A DNA stretch of 6,111 bases from Bacteroidota bacterium. Its GTDB lineage: Bacteria; Bacteroidota; Bacteroidia; Bacteroidales; VadinHA17. The notes under the pieces were generated by a model. That model was not told the origin of the DNA, did not search any database, and saw only the letters and a program-made list of their open reading frames with translations. A program made the position numbers and the translations under genes. The first letter of the stretch is position 1, and each line of letters begins with the position of its first letter. The stretch covers positions 1 through 6,111 of the forward strand of contig JADFUQ010000166.1 of the NCBI GenBank assembly GCA_015222065.1, in the 5' to 3' direction. Positions 4,104 to 6,111 of this stretch are shown one piece after another.

Positions 4104-6038
4104 ATGATTTCATTGAATCAGGTAAGCGTACAGTTTGGAAGTTTTGAATTGTTAAGCAATATTTCTTTAATGTTTAATCGCGGCGAGAAGGTCGGTCTGG
4201 TAGGCAACAACGGAGCAGGAAAGACTACCTTGCTAAGGTTGTTCGTGGGGAAAATAAAACCTGGTGAAGGGAAAATTGTTATTTCAAAAGAAACAACTGT
4301 AGGATATTTGCCACAGCAGATGAAGCATAAAGACAGGAAAACCCTTCTGGACGAAACCCTGACCGCTTTCTCAGGGATAACCCGGCTTGAAGGAGAAATT
4401 GAAAACATCAACAATGTGCTTGCTCAACGGGAAGATTATAAATCAGATGAATATAAAGGATTGATTCACAGGCTATCTGAAGCCCATGAGGAATACCGGA
4501 TCAAGGGGGGACATAGTATTATGGCTGATGCTGAAAAAGCCCTGATTGGTTTGGGATTTACCCGGGATGAATTTAGCAAACCTACTTCTTTTTTCAGCGG
4601 AGGATGGCGAATGAGAATTGAGTTGGCAAAATTGTTGCTTAAAAAACCGGATTTTCTTTTACTGGATGAACCTACTAACCATCTTGATATCGAATCTATT
4701 CAATGGCTCGAAAACTACCTTAAAGATTATCATGGGGGGGTAATCCTTATTTCACATGACAGGGCTTTCCTGGATAATGTTACAAGCCGCACTGTTGAAT
4801 TATCACTTGGTAAAATATATGATTATAAAGTACCCTTTTCTCAGTTTGTTAAACTGCGCCGGGAAAGAATGGAAACACAGTTGGCGGCATATAGGAATCA
4901 ACAGAAAAAAATCGCGGATACACACGAATTTATTGATCGTTTCAGATATAAAGCCACCAAAGCTGTTCAGGTTCAATCACGAATTAAACATATAGATAGG
5001 TTGGAAAGGATTGAAGTGGAAAATGAAGATAGGTCGGGGATCAGTATTAAATTTCCACCTGCGCCCAGAGCAGGATCTATTGTTGTTGAAGCTACGAGTC
5101 TTAGTAAAAGCTATGGAAAGAATCTGGTTCTTGACGAAATAGATATTATTATTGAGAGAGGAGAAAAGGTGGCTTTTGTTGGAAAAAACGGAGAAGGGAA
5201 AACTACATTTTCCAGGATACTGATGGGGGAGCTTGAATTCAGTGGGAACCTGAAGCTTGGACATAATGTGATTACAGGTTACTTTGCTCAAAACCAGGAC
5301 GAATTGATGGATGGTAACAAGACAGTGTTTCAGATTATTGATGATGTGGCCAAAGGTGAGATACGTACACGAATAAGAGATATTCTCGGAGCATTTTTGT
5401 TCAGTAGAGAAGCGGTTGACAAAAAAGTAAAGGTGTTATCAGGTGGAGAGCGCTCAAGGCTTGCCTTAATCAAACTCTTGTTAGAACCTAACAACCTTCT
5501 AATTATGGATGAGCCGACTAATCATTTGGATATGAGATCTATAGATATTCTTAAAGAAGCCTTGCTTGAATATAACGGTACCCTGGTTATAGTTTCGCAC
5601 GACCGGGAATTTCTTGATGGTTTAACAAATAAAGTGTTTGAATTCAGCAACCATAAAATAAAAGAAAACATAGGGGGGATATATGATTTTCTCAGAAGGA
5701 AAAAGATTGAATCTTTGCGTGAACTGGAAATAAAAAGAACAGGATTAAAAGCTTTGCAGAAAAAAGAGACACCAAATAAGAAGGAATATTTCAGACGGAA
5801 AGAATATGAAAAGAATTTACGGAAGCTGGAAAGTAGGGTCAGTAAACTGGAAAGTGAGATAGGAATCCTTGAAAAGGAAATTATGGAAATGGATAGAGTG
5901 CTCGCCTCACCCGAAAAATTTGCAAATTATATTTCAGGTAAAGATTTCTTTGTTGAATATGAAAAGCTTAAAGAGAAGCTTACATTGAAATTAAAGGAGT
6001 GGGAAGAAAGTAGTGCTGATGTGGAGAAGATGAGGTAA
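4104..6038 (+). CDS. ABC-F family ATPase (YheS-like translation factor)
   Basis: This soluble protein has two ABC ATPase domains and no membrane segments. ABC-F proteins bind the ribosomal E site and relieve stalled or drug-blocked translation. First ATPase: Walker A GNNGAGKTT (34-42), signature FSGGW (164-168), Walker B LLLDEPTNHLD (185-195, catalytic E189), switch SHDR (217-220). The linker of about 240-325 contains IDRFRYKATKAVQVQSRIK (277-295), as in E. coli YheS; this part contacts P-site tRNA. Second ATPase: GKNGEGKTT (360-368), LSGGE (445-449), MDEPTNHLD (468-476, E470), SHDR (498-501). A charged coiled-coil tail covers about 535-640. The start at 4104 (MISLNQVSVQFG) matches the usual start of the family; ATG 4098 would add two residues. 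All active-site residues are intact, and nothing marks it as a drug-resistance type. Three runs of 6-7 G encode Gly-Gly pairs at residues 135, 211 and 524. It is divergent from rlmD. Confidence 0.92.
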   Translation: MISLNQVSVQFGSFELLSNISLMFNRGEKVGLVGNNGAGKTTLLRLFVGKIKPGEGKIVISKETTVGYLPQQMKHKDRKTLLDETLTAFSGITRLEGEIENINNVLAQREDYKSDEYKGLIHRLSEAHEEYRIKGGHSIMADAEKALIGLGFTRDEFSKPTSFFSGGWRMRIELAKLLLKKPDFLLLDEPTNHLDIESIQWLENYLKDYHGGVILISHDRAFLDNVTSRTVELSLGKIYDYKVPFSQFVKLRRERMETQLAAYRNQQKKIADTHEFIDRFRYKATKAVQVQSRIKHIDRLERIEVENEDRSGISIKFPPAPRAGSIVVEATSLSKSYGKNLVLDEIDIIIERGEKVAFVGKNGEGKTTFSRILMGELEFSGNLKLGHNVITGYFAQNQDELMDGNKTVFQIIDDVAKGEIRTRIRDILGAFLFSREAVDKKVKVLSGGERSRLALIKLLLEPNNLLIMDEPTNHLDMRSIDILKEALLEYNGTLVIVSHDREFLDGLTNKVFEFSNHKIKENIGGIYDFLRRKKIESLRELEIKRTGLKALQKKETPNKKEYFRRKEYEKNLRKLESRVSKLESEIGILEKEIMEMDRVLASPEKFANYISGKDFFVEYEKLKEKLTLKLKEWEESSADVEKMR

Positions 6039-6111
6039 AGAAAGGCAGAAGGCAGAAGGCAGAAGGGAAGAAAGAAGAGAAGAGGCGAAGATGAGAAAGT
6101 GAGAAGATGAG
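6039..6111. repeat. purine-rich tandem repeats after the ABC-F gene
   Basis: GGCAGAA is repeated three times in tandem at 6044-6064. Purine-rich sequence follows, in which GAAGATGAG occurs at 6087-6095 and again at 6103-6111, a 16-bp period that probably continues past the right edge. Only four cytosines occur on the + strand after the stop codon. No terminator hairpin for the ABC-F gene is visible before the window ends. Confidence 0.85.

Noticed and set aside
4118..5291. Minus-strand open frames at 4118-4414 and 4977-5291
   Set aside because: They lie wholly antisense to the well-supported ABC-F gene, show no family features and have no promoter box.
5964..5981. AAGCTT repeated with a 6-nt gap, able to form a hairpin near the ABC-F 3' end
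   Set aside because: It encodes the coiled-coil residues EKLKEKL, is AT-rich, and has no T-run after it; it is better explained by codon repetition.

Overview
The window looks like a chromosomal segment of an uncultured or environmental Bacteroidetes (Bacteroidales-like) bacterium. Four things support this. All three genes lack a Shine-Dalgarno sequence and start after AT-rich leaders. Each has a perfect match to the Bacteroidetes -7 promoter box TAnnTTTG 18-25 nt upstream of its start. The coding DNA is AT-rich. Every spacer is filled with short tandem repeats of a kind I associate with environmental Bacteroidetes assemblies. The taxonomic call is inference; there is no rRNA or marker-gene tree behind it.

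Layout. 1-330: an 8-bp minisatellite (AATAATGG/AATGTTGG family, entering from beyond the left edge) that decays into purine-rich degenerate repeats. 332-486: a dense cluster of inverted repeats that can fold into a hairpin, a three-way junction and a further hairpin. 553-560: promoter. 581-2302 (+): an AGCS-family sodium:alanine/glycine symporter with an inserted soluble segment of about 110 residues. 2303-2459: a spacer of three different microsatellites, ending in a (GTAACCC)n array that runs up to the next gene's stop codon. 2460-3875 (-): a TrmA/RumA-type 23S rRNA uracil-C5 methyltransferase (rlmD), convergent with the transporter. 3901-4079: a divergent promoter region whose interior is a second AATAATGG array. 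4104-6038 (+): an ABC-F ATPase of the YheS type. 6039-6111: further purine-rich tandem repeats.

How the genes relate. They are three separate transcription units: the transporter converges on rlmD, and rlmD diverges from the ABC-F gene. The last two both act on the ribosome (23S rRNA methylation; ABC-F action at the ribosomal E site) and share a repeat-filled divergent promoter region. The transporter has no evident functional link to them. The proteins themselves are ordinary. I see no defence system, CRISPR, phage or transposase gene. The unusual content is between the genes: the folded element upstream of the transporter, the cytosine-free repeat arrays, the array wedged between two divergent -7 boxes, and a candidate rlmD terminator inside the end of the convergent transporter gene.
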